A DNA stretch of 64,000 nucleotides from JAYOEY01 sp038116945 (lineage in GTDB: Bacteria > Pseudomonadota > Alphaproteobacteria > MPNO01 > UBA2964): positions 52,184-116,183 of the forward strand of contig JAYOEY010000012.1 in NCBI GenBank assembly GCA_038116945.1. Reading direction: 5' to 3'. A program made the position numbers and the translations under genes. How positions within the stretch are numbered: the first letter of the stretch is position 1; each line of letters starts with the position of its first letter. The notes below the pieces were generated by a model that worked only from the letters and a program-made list of their open reading frames with translations, was not told the DNA's origin and searched no databases. Shown piece after piece: positions 1 to 8,489 of the stretch.

Positions 1-231
1 GTCCGCGATCATCTGCCGATCACGGAAGCCGGCAAGCGCACGGGCGTGATCTTCATGTTCGGCGCCGTGGCGATGGGCTTCGGCGGCTGGATGGGCGGTT
101 ATCTGTTCGATCTGACCGGGTCCTACACCATGCCGTTCCTGATCGGCGTCGCCTTCAACATCGTCAACATCCTGATCGTCATCGCCCTTATTTTCCGGAT
201 CGGCCCCAGACCCAAGCCTGCCCTCGCCTGA
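1..231 (+). CDS. MFS transporter, C-terminal fragment (5' end outside window)
   Basis: An open frame runs in from the window edge and stops at 229-231. The visible 76 residues contain the pattern of a late loop and the last two helices of a major facilitator transporter: a charged EAGKRTG loop, then a glycine-rich helix (GAVAMGFGGWMGGYLFDLTGSY) followed by a hydrophobic helix and a short basic tail. The LTGSY-type motif after the glycine-rich helix is common in MFS carboxylate permeases. It probably imports a substrate for the catabolic genes that follow on the same strand; that role is inference from context. Family call fairly safe, substrate unknown. Confidence 0.7.
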   Translation, partial: VRDHLPITEAGKRTGVIFMFGAVAMGFGGWMGGYLFDLTGSYTMPFLIGVAFNIVNILIVIALIFRIGPRPKPALA

Positions 232-281
232 GAGCGGTTTCCGCGTTAGGCTTGGTTATCCATCCATAGGGAGAGACCAGA

Positions 282-695
282 ATGGCCAACTACACCGGAA
301 GCTGCCTGTGCGGCGCGATCAAGTATGAAATCAACGGCGAGCCTGTGCGCACCGCCGTCTGCCATTGCGACGATTGCCGCAAGGCGACGGGATCGAGCTA
401 TGCGACCAACTTCTTCTTCAAGGAAGAGGACATCGTCGTCACCCAGGGAACGCCCAAGGAGTTTCAGCACAAATCGGACGCCGGCAACACGATGACCAAG
501 CAGTTCTGCGGCAATTGCGGCTCGCAGCTGTTCGGTCTCGGCACCGGCAGCCCGGGCGTCAAACACGTCAAGGCGGGGACGCTTGACGATGTCGGCGATC
601 TGAAACCCGCGATCAGCGTTTTCACGGCGCGCAAACATCCGTTCACGGTACTCGATCCCGATATCCAGCAGTTCGAGACGACGCGCCCGCAATAG
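282..695 (+). CDS. GFA/CENP-V family zinc-binding protein
   Basis: 137 aa, the usual size for the glutathione-dependent formaldehyde-activating enzyme-like family. Zinc-ligand cysteines fit the family: CLC at residues 8-10, CHCDDC at 27-32 and FCGNCG at 75-80. The start follows a purine-rich GGGAGA ribosome-binding site 7-12 bases upstream. Members of this family bind glutathione or unknown adducts and very few act on formaldehyde, so no reaction is assigned. It sits 11 bp before an alpha/beta hydrolase and may be cotranscribed with it. A second GFA protein lies at 32650-33138. Confidence 0.85.
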   Translation: MANYTGSCLCGAIKYEINGEPVRTAVCHCDDCRKATGSSYATNFFFKEEDIVVTQGTPKEFQHKSDAGNTMTKQFCGNCGSQLFGLGTGSPGVKHVKAGTLDDVGDLKPAISVFTARKHPFTVLDPDIQQFETTRPQ

Positions 696-706
696 GGCGT
701 TCAGCG

Positions 707-1801
707 ATGGCGGGCGACCAGATACTGACCATCGACCGGCTGGTCGATCATGTCTCCACCGCGCCGGCGATCGCTGGTGCGCCGGTCAATCTGTTCCTTC
801 GGGAGAAGGCGCGGGCGGACGTCGCGCATGCGAGGTCCGGGAAGGTGCCCGCGGAGAACATCCTGCTGTTCGTTCACGGCGGCTACTGGCCGTGCGTGAA
901 CGGGTGCGACCTGCAATATCGCGACTACAGCTGGATGGAGTCGCTGGCGAGCGCCGGTTACGACGTGTTTGCGATGGACATGACGGGTTACGGCTATTCG
1001 AGCCGGCCGCTGATGGACGACCCAGCCAATCTGCCGCCCGAGTACCAGGACGCGCTGATCCCGTTGACGCTATCGGAGCGGAAGCCGCCGACCAGTCCGG
1101 TCAAGCTGGTTACCAGCGATTCAGAGACCGACGATATCGCCCGCGTTGTCGACTTCATCTGCGACCTGCGCGGGGTAGACAGGATCAATCTCCTGGGATG
1201 GTCCGGGGGCGGCATCCGCACCGGCACCTTTACCCATCGGCATCCGGAACGGGTAGCGAAGCTGATTATTTTCGCATCCTCCAACTACGACCGGGGCAAC
1301 CCCGACGGTCCGCCCGCATCGTTCCCGGAGCCGGGACATCCCATGACTTTCCAGACCCGGGCGGTCGGGATCGACCAGCGCTGGATGGGGACGGTTAAAT
1401 CCGAAGGTCAGGTTGAACCCGGGGTGCCGGAAATCGTCTGGAAACAGACCGTGGTGACCGATCCGGTCGGAGCATCGTGGGGACCGGGCGGCCTCCGCGC
1501 GCCGACGCGGACCTATTGGGGCTGGAACGCCAAATCCGCAGCGATGATCACCTGCCCGGTGCTGATCATGGTCGGCGAATACGACAGGCTGCTGCCGTCC
1601 AACATCCAGCTGTTCGAGGATCTGGGAGCGGATACCAAGGTGCTGATCGAAGTGAAGGGCGCGTCCCATTTCATGCAATGGGAAAAGCAGCGCCATATCC
1701 TTCATCGCGGTTCGCGCGAATGGCTAGAATCGACCTCCGTCGCAGGCGTTTCGAACGGCCGTCTGGTCGCGGACTATTCAGGCGAAATAAGCCAGGCCTA
1801 G
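707..1801 (+). CDS. alpha/beta hydrolase
   Basis: 364 aa alpha/beta-hydrolase fold enzyme. An HGGYW oxyanion-type motif lies near residue 57. The nucleophile elbow is GWSGGG with Ser166. A likely acid is Asp293 (VGEYDR) and the catalytic His is His321 (ASHFMQWEK), in the expected order. No signal peptide, so cytoplasmic. It could be an esterase, lactonase or C-C hydrolase; the substrate cannot be read from sequence. It closes the first plus-strand unit, and its stop overlaps the last codons of the opposing FAD monooxygenase gene by 4 bp (convergent). Confidence 0.85.
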   Translation: MAGDQILTIDRLVDHVSTAPAIAGAPVNLFLREKARADVAHARSGKVPAENILLFVHGGYWPCVNGCDLQYRDYSWMESLASAGYDVFAMDMTGYGYSSRPLMDDPANLPPEYQDALIPLTLSERKPPTSPVKLVTSDSETDDIARVVDFICDLRGVDRINLLGWSGGGIRTGTFTHRHPERVAKLIIFASSNYDRGNPDGPPASFPEPGHPMTFQTRAVGIDQRWMGTVKSEGQVEPGVPEIVWKQTVVTDPVGASWGPGGLRAPTRTYWGWNAKSAAMITCPVLIMVGEYDRLLPSNIQLFEDLGADTKVLIEVKGASHFMQWEKQRHILHRGSREWLESTSVAGVSNGRLVADYSGEISQA

Positions 1802-3006
1802 TTCCGGGCGGGCAGCATCCCGCAACGCCTTAGCCCGGCAAGCATGGAGCTCTGCAGCAAGGCCTGACGCTGGGCCTCGGGATCGGCGGCCTTGCGTCGC
1901 CATTCGTCGAACAGCGCCTGGCGGGCATCCGCATCCGCCTCCTTCAGGTTGCTGACGTTGGCCTGCGTCTGCTTGTGGACGTCCTCGATCGCTTCCTTGC
2001 GGCGCAGCGGTTCGTACCCGTCGAGCTCGTCCTCGGATGCGTTTCCATGCCAGATGCGGCCAAGCCGTTCGGTCAGGTCCCAGGCGTCGTGGATGCCGCC
2101 ATTGAGTCCCATGCCGCCCTTCGGATTGTTGAGATGCGCCGCGTCCCCGGCGAGGAAGGCGCGGCCCTTACGGTAGGTTTCGGCAACCCGCTGATGCACG
2201 GTGTAGATGCCGCGCACCTTGATGTCCGGCAGCTTGAGGTCGGGGATCACCTGCCGCAGGCGGGTCTCGATCCCTTCATCGCTGAGCACCTCTTCGGAAT
2301 CCTCGTCGTCGAACAGAGGCTGGCTCATCCGCCACAGATTCGGGATCCGCAGGATATGCCCGTAATGTTTCGGATCGGTCACATAATTCACGAAGGCGAG
2401 ATCAGGCAGGACTGTGCGCAGATCCAGCGTCGTTCCCATCACCAGAATACGTTCCGGGAAAGTGAAGCCCGGGAAATCGATGTCGAGGACCTTGCGCACC
2501 GTGCTGCGTCCGCCATCGGCGCCGATCAGATAGTCGGCGCGAAGCGTCATCTCATCGTCCCCGCTTCTGGCGGAAACCGTGACGCCGTCGTCGTCCTGTT
2601 CGAACCCGCTGACTTCGTATCCGTAATAAAGGTCGACCCCAGGCATTTTCGACATCTCGTCGAACAGCCATTGCGCCAGCTTGTACTGTTCGCACTGGAG
2701 CCGGTAGGGGTGGTTGGTGTCGTTTTTCAGCACCGAATGGTCGTATTCGGCGATCCTGCCTTCGTCCCAGCTGCGGAACTGAACGACGGGGCACTGGATG
2801 CCCATGGATAGCAGCGCTTCGGTGATGCCGGTCCCTTCCAGGAGGTCGAGCGTCGCAGCGTGAAAAGTGGACGCGCGGTAATCTTCCTGGACGCTGTCTT
2901 CCTTTTCGAACACGGCGACCGGGACGCCCTTTGCCGCCAGCAGCCAGGCGGCGGTAAGCCCGACCGGTCCGCCGCCGACGATGGCGACCCTGTCCGCCCT
3001 TGCCAT
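1798..3006 (-). CDS. FAD-dependent aromatic monooxygenase (PheA/TfdB/MhpA-like)
   Basis: 402 aa flavoprotein hydroxylase. The FAD-binding GGGPVG motif is at residues 11-16, the DG motif region GADGGRS at 162-168 and the ribose-binding GD motif (FLAGDAAH) at 285-291. These are the three signatures of single-component class A aromatic hydroxylases that insert one oxygen ortho to a phenol using NAD(P)H. I chose the ATG at 3004-3006 because it starts just before the dinucleotide fold and follows the upstream aldolase stop by 4 bp. The reading frame extends further upstream, but only as overlap with that gene. It probably acts with the class II aldolase-like protein on a hydroxylated aromatic acid. 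Confidence 0.88.
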   Translation of the reverse strand: MARADRVAIVGGGPVGLTAAWLLAAKGVPVAVFEKEDSVQEDYRASTFHAATLDLLEGTGITEALLSMGIQCPVVQFRSWDEGRIAEYDHSVLKNDTNHPYRLQCEQYKLAQWLFDEMSKMPGVDLYYGYEVSGFEQDDDGVTVSARSGDDEMTLRADYLIGADGGRSTVRKVLDIDFPGFTFPERILVMGTTLDLRTVLPDLAFVNYVTDPKHYGHILRIPNLWRMSQPLFDDEDSEEVLSDEGIETRLRQVIPDLKLPDIKVRGIYTVHQRVAETYRKGRAFLAGDAAHLNNPKGGMGLNGGIHDAWDLTERLGRIWHGNASEDELDGYEPLRRKEAIEDVHKQTQANVSNLKEADADARQALFDEWRRKAADPEAQRQALLQSSMLAGLRRCGMLPARN

Positions 3007-3010
3007 TCGG

Positions 3011-3739
3011 TCAACCCCCGAACAGCTGGTCCGCACCGGCGCGGAGCGACCAGTATTCCCATGCCCGGTCCATGCCGAGCGGGCTGAACTGGCGCTGGGT
3101 GCAGAGTTCGGCCTCGCCGGGTGTGAGCCTGTCGATGGTGCCGCCCATGCCGATTGCCTGAAGCTGGATCTTCGCATTGACCTGGAGGTAAACGGCGATG
3201 TTAACGGCTTCCTTGATGCTGCTGCCGGCAACGACGCAGCCGTGGCGCTTCATCAGCGTCACGCGGCGGTCGCCCAGCGTTCTCGCGAGATCGCGACCCT
3301 GTTCCATGTTGACGACCAGGTGGTCGGTTTCGCCAAACTGATCGCGGATGTCCCAGAAATTGATGTCGGCGCCGATGACGCCGCAGGTGTGCATCATCGG
3401 GACGACGGGGGTATTCGTGTTGCCGAACGGTATCAGCTCGTAGGCGTGGTTGTGAATGACCGAATTGACGTCAGGTCTGGCTTCCATAACGGCGCCGTGA
3501 ATGAAGCGCTCGCCATAGGGCGTGCGGTCGCGCAGGTCGATGGCCTCGCCGTCCAGCTTGAACTCGATCAAATCGTCCAGCGTGATCAGTTCCGGCGCGC
3601 GGGACCGGGACATCAGATAGCGTTCCGGGTTGTCGGGATGACGCACGCTGACATGACCAAACGCGTCCACCACGCCTTCCCGAGCCAGAATACGGTTGGC
3701 GATGACAAGTTCCCGCAGTGCCTGCTGTAACGACTCCAT
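3011..3739 (-). CDS. class II aldolase/adducin family protein, possible aromatic-acid decarboxylase
   Basis: 242 aa. Metal-ligand histidines are visible as HNH (His96, His98) and His166 in KRHGC, with the acidic residue Glu78 in GERF, as in fuculose-phosphate aldolase relatives. The start at 3739 has a good AGGAG ribosome site; an upstream in-frame extension lacks one. Family members include sugar-phosphate aldolases and the dihydroxyphthalate decarboxylases of phthalate catabolism. The neighbour, an FAD aromatic hydroxylase 4 bp downstream, favours a decarboxylase or C-C lyase role; that is inference. Confidence 0.82.
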   Translation of the reverse strand: MESLQQALRELVIANRILAREGVVDAFGHVSVRHPDNPERYLMSRSRAPELITLDDLIEFKLDGEAIDLRDRTPYGERFIHGAVMEARPDVNSVIHNHAYELIPFGNTNTPVVPMMHTCGVIGADINFWDIRDQFGETDHLVVNMEQGRDLARTLGDRRVTLMKRHGCVVAGSSIKEAVNIAVYLQVNAKIQLQAIGMGGTIDRLTPGEAELCTQRQFSPLGMDRAWEYWSLRAGADQLFGG

Positions 3740-3881
3740 AAAACATTTCTCCTGTTGACGTCCGTTCCGTTGGCGGAAGTCTGACAGGAAAAACCCGACG
3801 ATCAACTGTCTGGCAACCGGACTGGTGCGAATGGCCGATCTGCGCCATTCTTCCGGCACCACGAATTCGGGAGAGAACGAC
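3740..3881. promoter_or_regulatory. divergent promoter region, aldolase / MDR oxidoreductase
   Basis: 142 bp separate two divergently transcribed genes, so it must hold both promoters. Both flanking genes have clear ribosome sites (AGGAG on minus, GGGAGAGA on plus). I see no convincing operator palindrome, and no regulator gene lies nearby. Confidence 0.45.
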
Positions 3882-4808
3882 ATGAAAGCAGTGCGGATGA
3901 CGGACTACGGGGGGCCGGAAGTTCTGGTCTACGAGGACGCCCCCGATCCTGTTGCGGGTGATGACGACCTGCTGGTGGAGGTTCATGCCGCGTCGGTCAA
4001 TCCTGTCGACTGGAAGATCAGGCAGGGCGGGCACCGCGCGTCGTCCTCAATCTCCATGCCGCACATCCTCGGTGTGGATTTCTCGGGCGTCGTGCGCGGC
4101 GTCGGCGCCAATGTTTCCGGATTTTCGGAAGGGGACGAGGTGTTCGGCGTGGGCGCGCAGAGCCGAGACGGCGGTTACGCAGAGATGCTCGCCATCGGCG
4201 CGAGCCAGGTTTCGTTCAAACCCGCCAGCCTGAGCCATGTCGAATCTGCTGCCATCGCCCTGACCGGCCTGACCGCGCTGTATTCGCTTGACGACTACGC
4301 GCACGTGGCGAAGGGCGAAACGGTGCTGATCCATGCCGGCGCCGGCGGGGTCGGCAGTTTCGGAATCCAGTACGCCAGGAGTGTCGGGGCGACCGTCTGG
4401 TCGACGGCGAGCGCGCATAATATCGATTACGTCAAATCGCTCGGCGCCCACGAGGTGGTTGACTACAATGCGAACGACTTTACGAAGGTCGTGCCGCCCT
4501 GCGATGTGGTTTACGACACGATCGGCGGCGACGTTCACATCCGCAGTTTCGATGTGCTGAAGGACGGTGGTCGGTTCGTATATGTTACGCGCACGCCGGA
4601 CGGGTTCCAGCCTCCCTCCAACGTCCAGTATCTGCGCCCTCAGGTCGACCGCGACGGCGCCCACATGAAGATGATTGCGGACATGGTTGCTGCCGGGACG
4701 GCATGGCCGCCCGAGATCGAAATCATGGAGTTGAAGGACGCGGTGGCGGCGCACGAGAAGAGCGCGACCGGCCACGTACGCGGCAAGATCGTCTTCAAGG
4801 TCCGCTGA
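3882..4808 (+). CDS. zinc-free MDR quinone oxidoreductase-like alcohol dehydrogenase
   Basis: 308 aa medium-chain dehydrogenase/reductase. The catalytic domain has GVDFSGVV near residue 64. The Rossmann nucleotide loop AGAGGVG is at 152-158, typical of NADPH quinone oxidoreductases. The cysteine and histidine zinc ligands of alcohol dehydrogenases are absent. I chose ATG 3882 because GGGAGAGA precedes it and MKAVRM is the usual family N-terminus. It probably reduces a quinone or enoyl intermediate in the cytoplasm. The crotonase gene starts 5 bp after its stop, so the two form an operon. Confidence 0.88.
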   Translation: MKAVRMTDYGGPEVLVYEDAPDPVAGDDDLLVEVHAASVNPVDWKIRQGGHRASSSISMPHILGVDFSGVVRGVGANVSGFSEGDEVFGVGAQSRDGGYAEMLAIGASQVSFKPASLSHVESAAIALTGLTALYSLDDYAHVAKGETVLIHAGAGGVGSFGIQYARSVGATVWSTASAHNIDYVKSLGAHEVVDYNANDFTKVVPPCDVVYDTIGGDVHIRSFDVLKDGGRFVYVTRTPDGFQPPSNVQYLRPQVDRDGAHMKMIADMVAAGTAWPPEIEIMELKDAVAAHEKSATGHVRGKIVFKVR

Positions 4809-4813
4809 TCTTC

Positions 4814-5527
4814 ATGGCTGAGCCGGTTCTGCTGACGAAAGACGCCGACGGTGTCCGGACTCTTACGCTCAACCGGCCGGACAAGCGCAACGCGCTCGAT
4901 TCCGCGCTGACCTTCGCGCTCGTCGAGGCGCTGGAGGCGGCGGGTACGGACCGGACCGTTCGGGCGGTGATCCTGACCGGGGCAGGGGCTGCGTTTTCCG
5001 CCGGAGCGGACATACGCGAGTTCCGGGGTCGGGAAGACAACGTCGCCGAACTGTCGCGCGCGCGGTCGGCCGCGTACCGAAAGCTGCTTGGGATGATCGG
5101 CGGTCTGCGCGTGCCGGTCATCGCTGCCGTCAACGGGTTCGCTCTCGGCGGAGGCTGCGCGCTCGCGATCGCCTGCGACATGGTGCTTGCGGCCGAGGGC
5201 GCGTCGTTCGGCTATCCCGAAATCCGCCACGGCTTTACCGCCGAAGGGATCGTTCCCGACCTGGTCAGGCAGGCGGGCCGCAAGGCGGCATTCGAGCTGA
5301 TCATGACGGGGCGGGCGGTGTCCCCCGACGAGGCGCTTCGGATGGGGCTGGTCAATCGCGTCGTGCCGGACCTGACGCTGGCCGACGCCGCGCTGGAACT
5401 GGGGCGCGCATTCGCGGGGTATGATGGCGATGCGCTCCATCGCATGAAGAAGATCTTGCACGAGGTCGCCGACATGCCCGTGGCGGAGGGTATCGCACTG
5501 GTCGACAGGCTCAAGGGGCGAGAGTAG
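4814..5527 (+). CDS. enoyl-CoA hydratase/isomerase (crotonase) family protein
   Basis: 237 aa crotonase, slightly shorter than the usual 255-265. Oxyanion-hole segments are SAGADI at 62-67 and GGGC at 112-115. Of the two catalytic glutamates of true hydratases, the one in the GxPE motif is kept (PEIRHG, Glu136), but the position after GGGC is Ala116 instead of Glu. Simple syn-hydration is therefore doubtful; isomerase, C-C hydrolase or thioesterase chemistry is possible. It follows the MDR gene by 5 bp and is convergent with the LLM gene. Confidence 0.87.
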   Translation: MAEPVLLTKDADGVRTLTLNRPDKRNALDSALTFALVEALEAAGTDRTVRAVILTGAGAAFSAGADIREFRGREDNVAELSRARSAAYRKLLGMIGGLRVPVIAAVNGFALGGGCALAIACDMVLAAEGASFGYPEIRHGFTAEGIVPDLVRQAGRKAAFELIMTGRAVSPDEALRMGLVNRVVPDLTLADAALELGRAFAGYDGDALHRMKKILHEVADMPVAEGIALVDRLKGRE

Positions 5528-5537
5528 AGGGCGCAGA

Positions 5538-6659
5538 CTACTCCGCCGCAGCGCTTGCAGAGTTGCCGAGCGCCTCGTTGACCCGCGGCATGACCTGTTC
5601 CGCCATAAGCTGCAGCGATTTCTTGGTCAGAGCCTCGTCGACCCAATCCATCCCGGCGATCACCAACTCGCCAAACGGGCCGGTGACTTCCTGGAAGGCG
5701 AGGATCTGGTCGACGACCGAATTGACGGAGCCGCAGATCACCAGATCGTCCAGCACACGGTCCAGCGTGACGGCGTCGTCGGGCTCTTCCCGATTGTGCT
5801 TGAACACGGCCTGGCGACCGCCCTTGGTCAGCTTGTAAAGAAGCTGCTTGTAATAGAAGCGGTAGGGGCTGTTCTCGTCGGTCTTGCCATAGGCGCGGGC
5901 AAGACCATCGTCGTCTTCAGTAACGAAAACCGTCCGGGCGATGCGCCAGTCCGAAACCTTCGGCTCGCGACCGGCGTTCCGGCAGCCTTCCGCGTAATTG
6001 GCCCAGTGGGTTGCTGCCCACTTGTCGATCAGGAAGTTGGCCGACAGCGGGTGAAAATCCTGTTCGCCCATCAGCGTGACGCCCTTCGAGAAGGGGGCGA
6101 CGACGGTGCCGACGATTTCCGGTCGCGGCTGCTGGTAGGGTTTCCGCATGACGCCGGTGCCGTAGGGCAGGTCGAGGGTTTTTTCCGTCGTGACCTTGTA
6201 GCGGTTGTCGGGAAAATCGATGCTGTAGGGCGGGTCGCGTTTCCAGATTTCCAGAATTACCTGAACGGATTCGGCGAACATCTTGTTGATGTCTTCGTCG
6301 AAAATATCAAGGACTTCCCGGTCCGAGCGGAGTGTGCCGGGACTGACGCCGAGGATAAAACGGCCTTCCGCCAGATGATCGAACATGGCCGCGTGGCTTG
6401 CGACAAGAACCGGGTGGGTATGGGTCAGGTTCGACGTGCCGGTGCCGAGGATGATGTTTTCCGTGTGGTGGATCAGCGTCGCCAGGAACAGCATCGAGCT
6501 GGTGATGTTTTCCGCATCGTCGGTCAGATGTTCGCCGACGAAGGCGTCGTGATAGCCCAGCCTGTCGCACAGGATGATGGTCTCGCGATCCTCCTTGAGG
6601 GTCTGGGTGTAGTTCCGATCCATCGGGTGCATCGGCATGGTGAAGTAGCCCAGGCGCAT
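5538..6659 (-). CDS. LLM class flavin-dependent oxidoreductase
   Basis: 373 aa protein of the bacterial luciferase-like TIM-barrel family: N-terminal MRLGYFTMPMHP strand, EHLTDD near residue 44, and a long central region with GVSPGTLRSD typical of F420/FMN monooxygenases. These enzymes use reduced flavin from a separate reductase to oxygenate or open rings. The start has an AGGAGA ribosome site. It lies 47 bp downstream of a minus-strand alpha/beta hydrolase and probably belongs to the same minus-strand transcript as that hydrolase, the maleylacetate reductase and the dienelactone hydrolase. Substrate unknown. Confidence 0.87.
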   Translation of the reverse strand: MRLGYFTMPMHPMDRNYTQTLKEDRETIILCDRLGYHDAFVGEHLTDDAENITSSMLFLATLIHHTENIILGTGTSNLTHTHPVLVASHAAMFDHLAEGRFILGVSPGTLRSDREVLDIFDEDINKMFAESVQVILEIWKRDPPYSIDFPDNRYKVTTEKTLDLPYGTGVMRKPYQQPRPEIVGTVVAPFSKGVTLMGEQDFHPLSANFLIDKWAATHWANYAEGCRNAGREPKVSDWRIARTVFVTEDDDGLARAYGKTDENSPYRFYYKQLLYKLTKGGRQAVFKHNREEPDDAVTLDRVLDDLVICGSVNSVVDQILAFQEVTGPFGELVIAGMDWVDEALTKKSLQLMAEQVMPRVNEALGNSASAAAE

Positions 6660-6706
6660 GGCGGTCTCCTGATTTTCGGTACTGGCAGCTTAACGGCCGA
6701 GGCTGC

Positions 6707-7420
6707 TCAGGTCACCAGCCTGTTCAGCATGATGGCCGTCGGGCCCGGCATGGTTGCCATCGGGAAATGCCAGGTATCGAGGGTTTCCGCGGTCCAGCCA
6801 GGCTCGTTGGCCGCCCAGTCGCGATATTCCCGGAATTTGTGTGAGTTGTTGCGTGCGGCGAAGACATAGGTCTTTCGCGGTACGTTCCTGAACGCGCCCG
6901 TAAGGGAAATCGGCTGCAACAGCGCGTTCAGCGGGTGAGGGCACATGCGGTTGAGAAAATTCTCGCGCTCCGTCTCGTCCTCGATCCCGGTTTCGAGTAC
7001 CAGCGTTTGCGGCACCCGATACCCGTCGCCATGTTCCTCGGCGAGGCCGATGACGGTTTTCTTTCTCTCGGCGGAGACGATATCGAGCATGGCTTCTCCG
7101 TTCTCCGGCAGGGCCGCATCGATATAGATCAGGGCCCGCAGCTTTTCGGGGACGCGGTCGGCGACCCCGGTGACCACCATTCCGGCGTATGAATGGCCGA
7201 CCAGCGAGACATCGTCGAGCATCTCGTATTCCATCAGCCCGATGACGTCCTGGATATGGGTTTCGAGCGTGACGTCGGGTCCGATCAGGTGCCCGCGTTC
7301 GCCGCAGCCCGTGAGCGTCGGGATAAACACGTCATGGCCCGCGGCGCGGAGCCTGCGGGCGACGCCGCGCCACTGCCAGCCGCCGCCCCATGCGCCGTGT
7401 ACCAGAACGAAATTCGTCAT
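6707..7420 (-). CDS. alpha/beta hydrolase (hydroxynitrile lyase/methylesterase-like)
   Basis: 237 aa. FVLVHGAWGGGWQW at the N-terminus and the elbow GHSYAG with Ser77 match the plant-type methyl esterase and hydroxynitrile lyase-like hydrolases common in bacterial catabolic clusters. The C-terminal TWHFPM carries the likely catalytic His. The start at 7420 is fixed by a strong AAGGAGG ribosome site; the frame extends upstream but only through the spacer and the end of the next gene. It follows the maleylacetate reductase gene by 10 bp, so it is cotranscribed with it. It probably hydrolyses an ester or activated carbonyl intermediate. Confidence 0.86.
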   Translation of the reverse strand: MTNFVLVHGAWGGGWQWRGVARRLRAAGHDVFIPTLTGCGERGHLIGPDVTLETHIQDVIGLMEYEMLDDVSLVGHSYAGMVVTGVADRVPEKLRALIYIDAALPENGEAMLDIVSAERKKTVIGLAEEHGDGYRVPQTLVLETGIEDETERENFLNRMCPHPLNALLQPISLTGAFRNVPRKTYVFAARNNSHKFREYRDWAANEPGWTAETLDTWHFPMATMPGPTAIMLNRLVT

Positions 7421-7430
7421 TTTTTCCTCC

Positions 7431-8489
7431 TTAAGCCGGCCTGGCGCCGGCATGGGCCGCTGCGACCAGTTCGCGCGTGTCCTTGAACGGGGTGGCACGG
7501 GGATTTGGAAATTTCATCGCGGAAATGGTTTCCGCTGCTGCGTCGATCCCGTCTTCCGGCATGCCGACCGCACCGAATCCCGTATCGAGCCCCAGCCGGA
7601 CGAGCAGGTCGTAGAGCCCACCCGCGGCATCGTCCGTTCCCATGGCCTGTTCGATCGCGCGCATCGCCTCGGGTGCGGCGTTCCGGTTGTAGGCGATGGC
7701 ATAGGGCACGGCGATCGAATGGCAACGCGCGTGGTCCAGCCAGAACTTGCTGCGCACCCGCTGCGCCAGGACGTGCTCGAGCCCGGACGTCGCCCTGAAC
7801 GCGGCCGCAAGCCATGCGGCATAGAGCACTTCCGTACGCGCTTCGATATCCGCCGGGTCATCGACGATCTTCGGCAGGTTTTCCGCCAGCCGTTTGATCG
7901 CCTCCTCGGACATGCGCTGGATGACGGGATTCGTATCCGGTCCGTAGAGGGACTCTGTCGCGTGGGCCATGGCGTTCATGCCGCTCGCCGCTGAGACCCG
8001 CGGCGGCAGGTCGAGCGTCAGGTCGGGGTCGTAGATGACGGTCGCGGGCAGGGCTGCGTCCGAGTTGCCGCCCCGCCGCGTTTCGCCCCCGCCGACATAC
8101 CAGTTGTTGGCCATTTCAGAGCCGGAATAGGTGGTGACGACAGAGATCAGCGTCTTTTCCGTCTCCGCCGCCCAGGCCTTGCCGAGCCCGATGGGCGATC
8201 CGCCGCCCAGCGCGATAACGCAATCCGCGCCCGCGTCCTCGACGTCCTGCCTTAGTTTCGCGTATGCCGATTCTGGCATGTTGGGTTCCGAAGCATCCGA
8301 GACGCCGGCCCGGTTGCCGCCGATTTCCGATGACAGCTCCTCGGCCAGCGCGCGGCCGCGGGGCGAGGTCAGGATCAGCGCACGTTCCGCTGAAACGAGG
8401 TCGAGCTCTTCACGCAGACGGTGAACCGTTCCGCGTCCGAACAGGATCCGTGCCGTAAATCCCTGGTAGGCGAAGCTGCCGATGCTCAT
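7431..8489 (-). CDS. maleylacetate reductase (iron-containing alcohol dehydrogenase family)
   Basis: 352 aa, normal for maleylacetate reductase. FGRGT near residue 18, the GGGSPIGLGKA nucleotide-binding loop near residue 95, TTYSGSEM near 119 and histidines in MAHATESLYGPD fit this group. The enzyme reduces maleylacetate, the ring-cleavage product lineage of hydroxyquinol, chlorocatechols or resorcinols, to 3-oxoadipate with NAD(P)H. Its start codon overlaps the stop of the upstream dienelactone hydrolase-like gene (ATGA, 4 bp). That pairing is classical for the modified ortho-cleavage pathway. The gene symbol is left blank because several names are in use. Confidence 0.85.
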   Translation of the reverse strand: MSIGSFAYQGFTARILFGRGTVHRLREELDLVSAERALILTSPRGRALAEELSSEIGGNRAGVSDASEPNMPESAYAKLRQDVEDAGADCVIALGGGSPIGLGKAWAAETEKTLISVVTTYSGSEMANNWYVGGGETRRGGNSDAALPATVIYDPDLTLDLPPRVSAASGMNAMAHATESLYGPDTNPVIQRMSEEAIKRLAENLPKIVDDPADIEARTEVLYAAWLAAAFRATSGLEHVLAQRVRSKFWLDHARCHSIAVPYAIAYNRNAAPEAMRAIEQAMGTDDAAGGLYDLLVRLGLDTGFGAVGMPEDGIDAAAETISAMKFPNPRATPFKDTRELVAAAHAGARPA

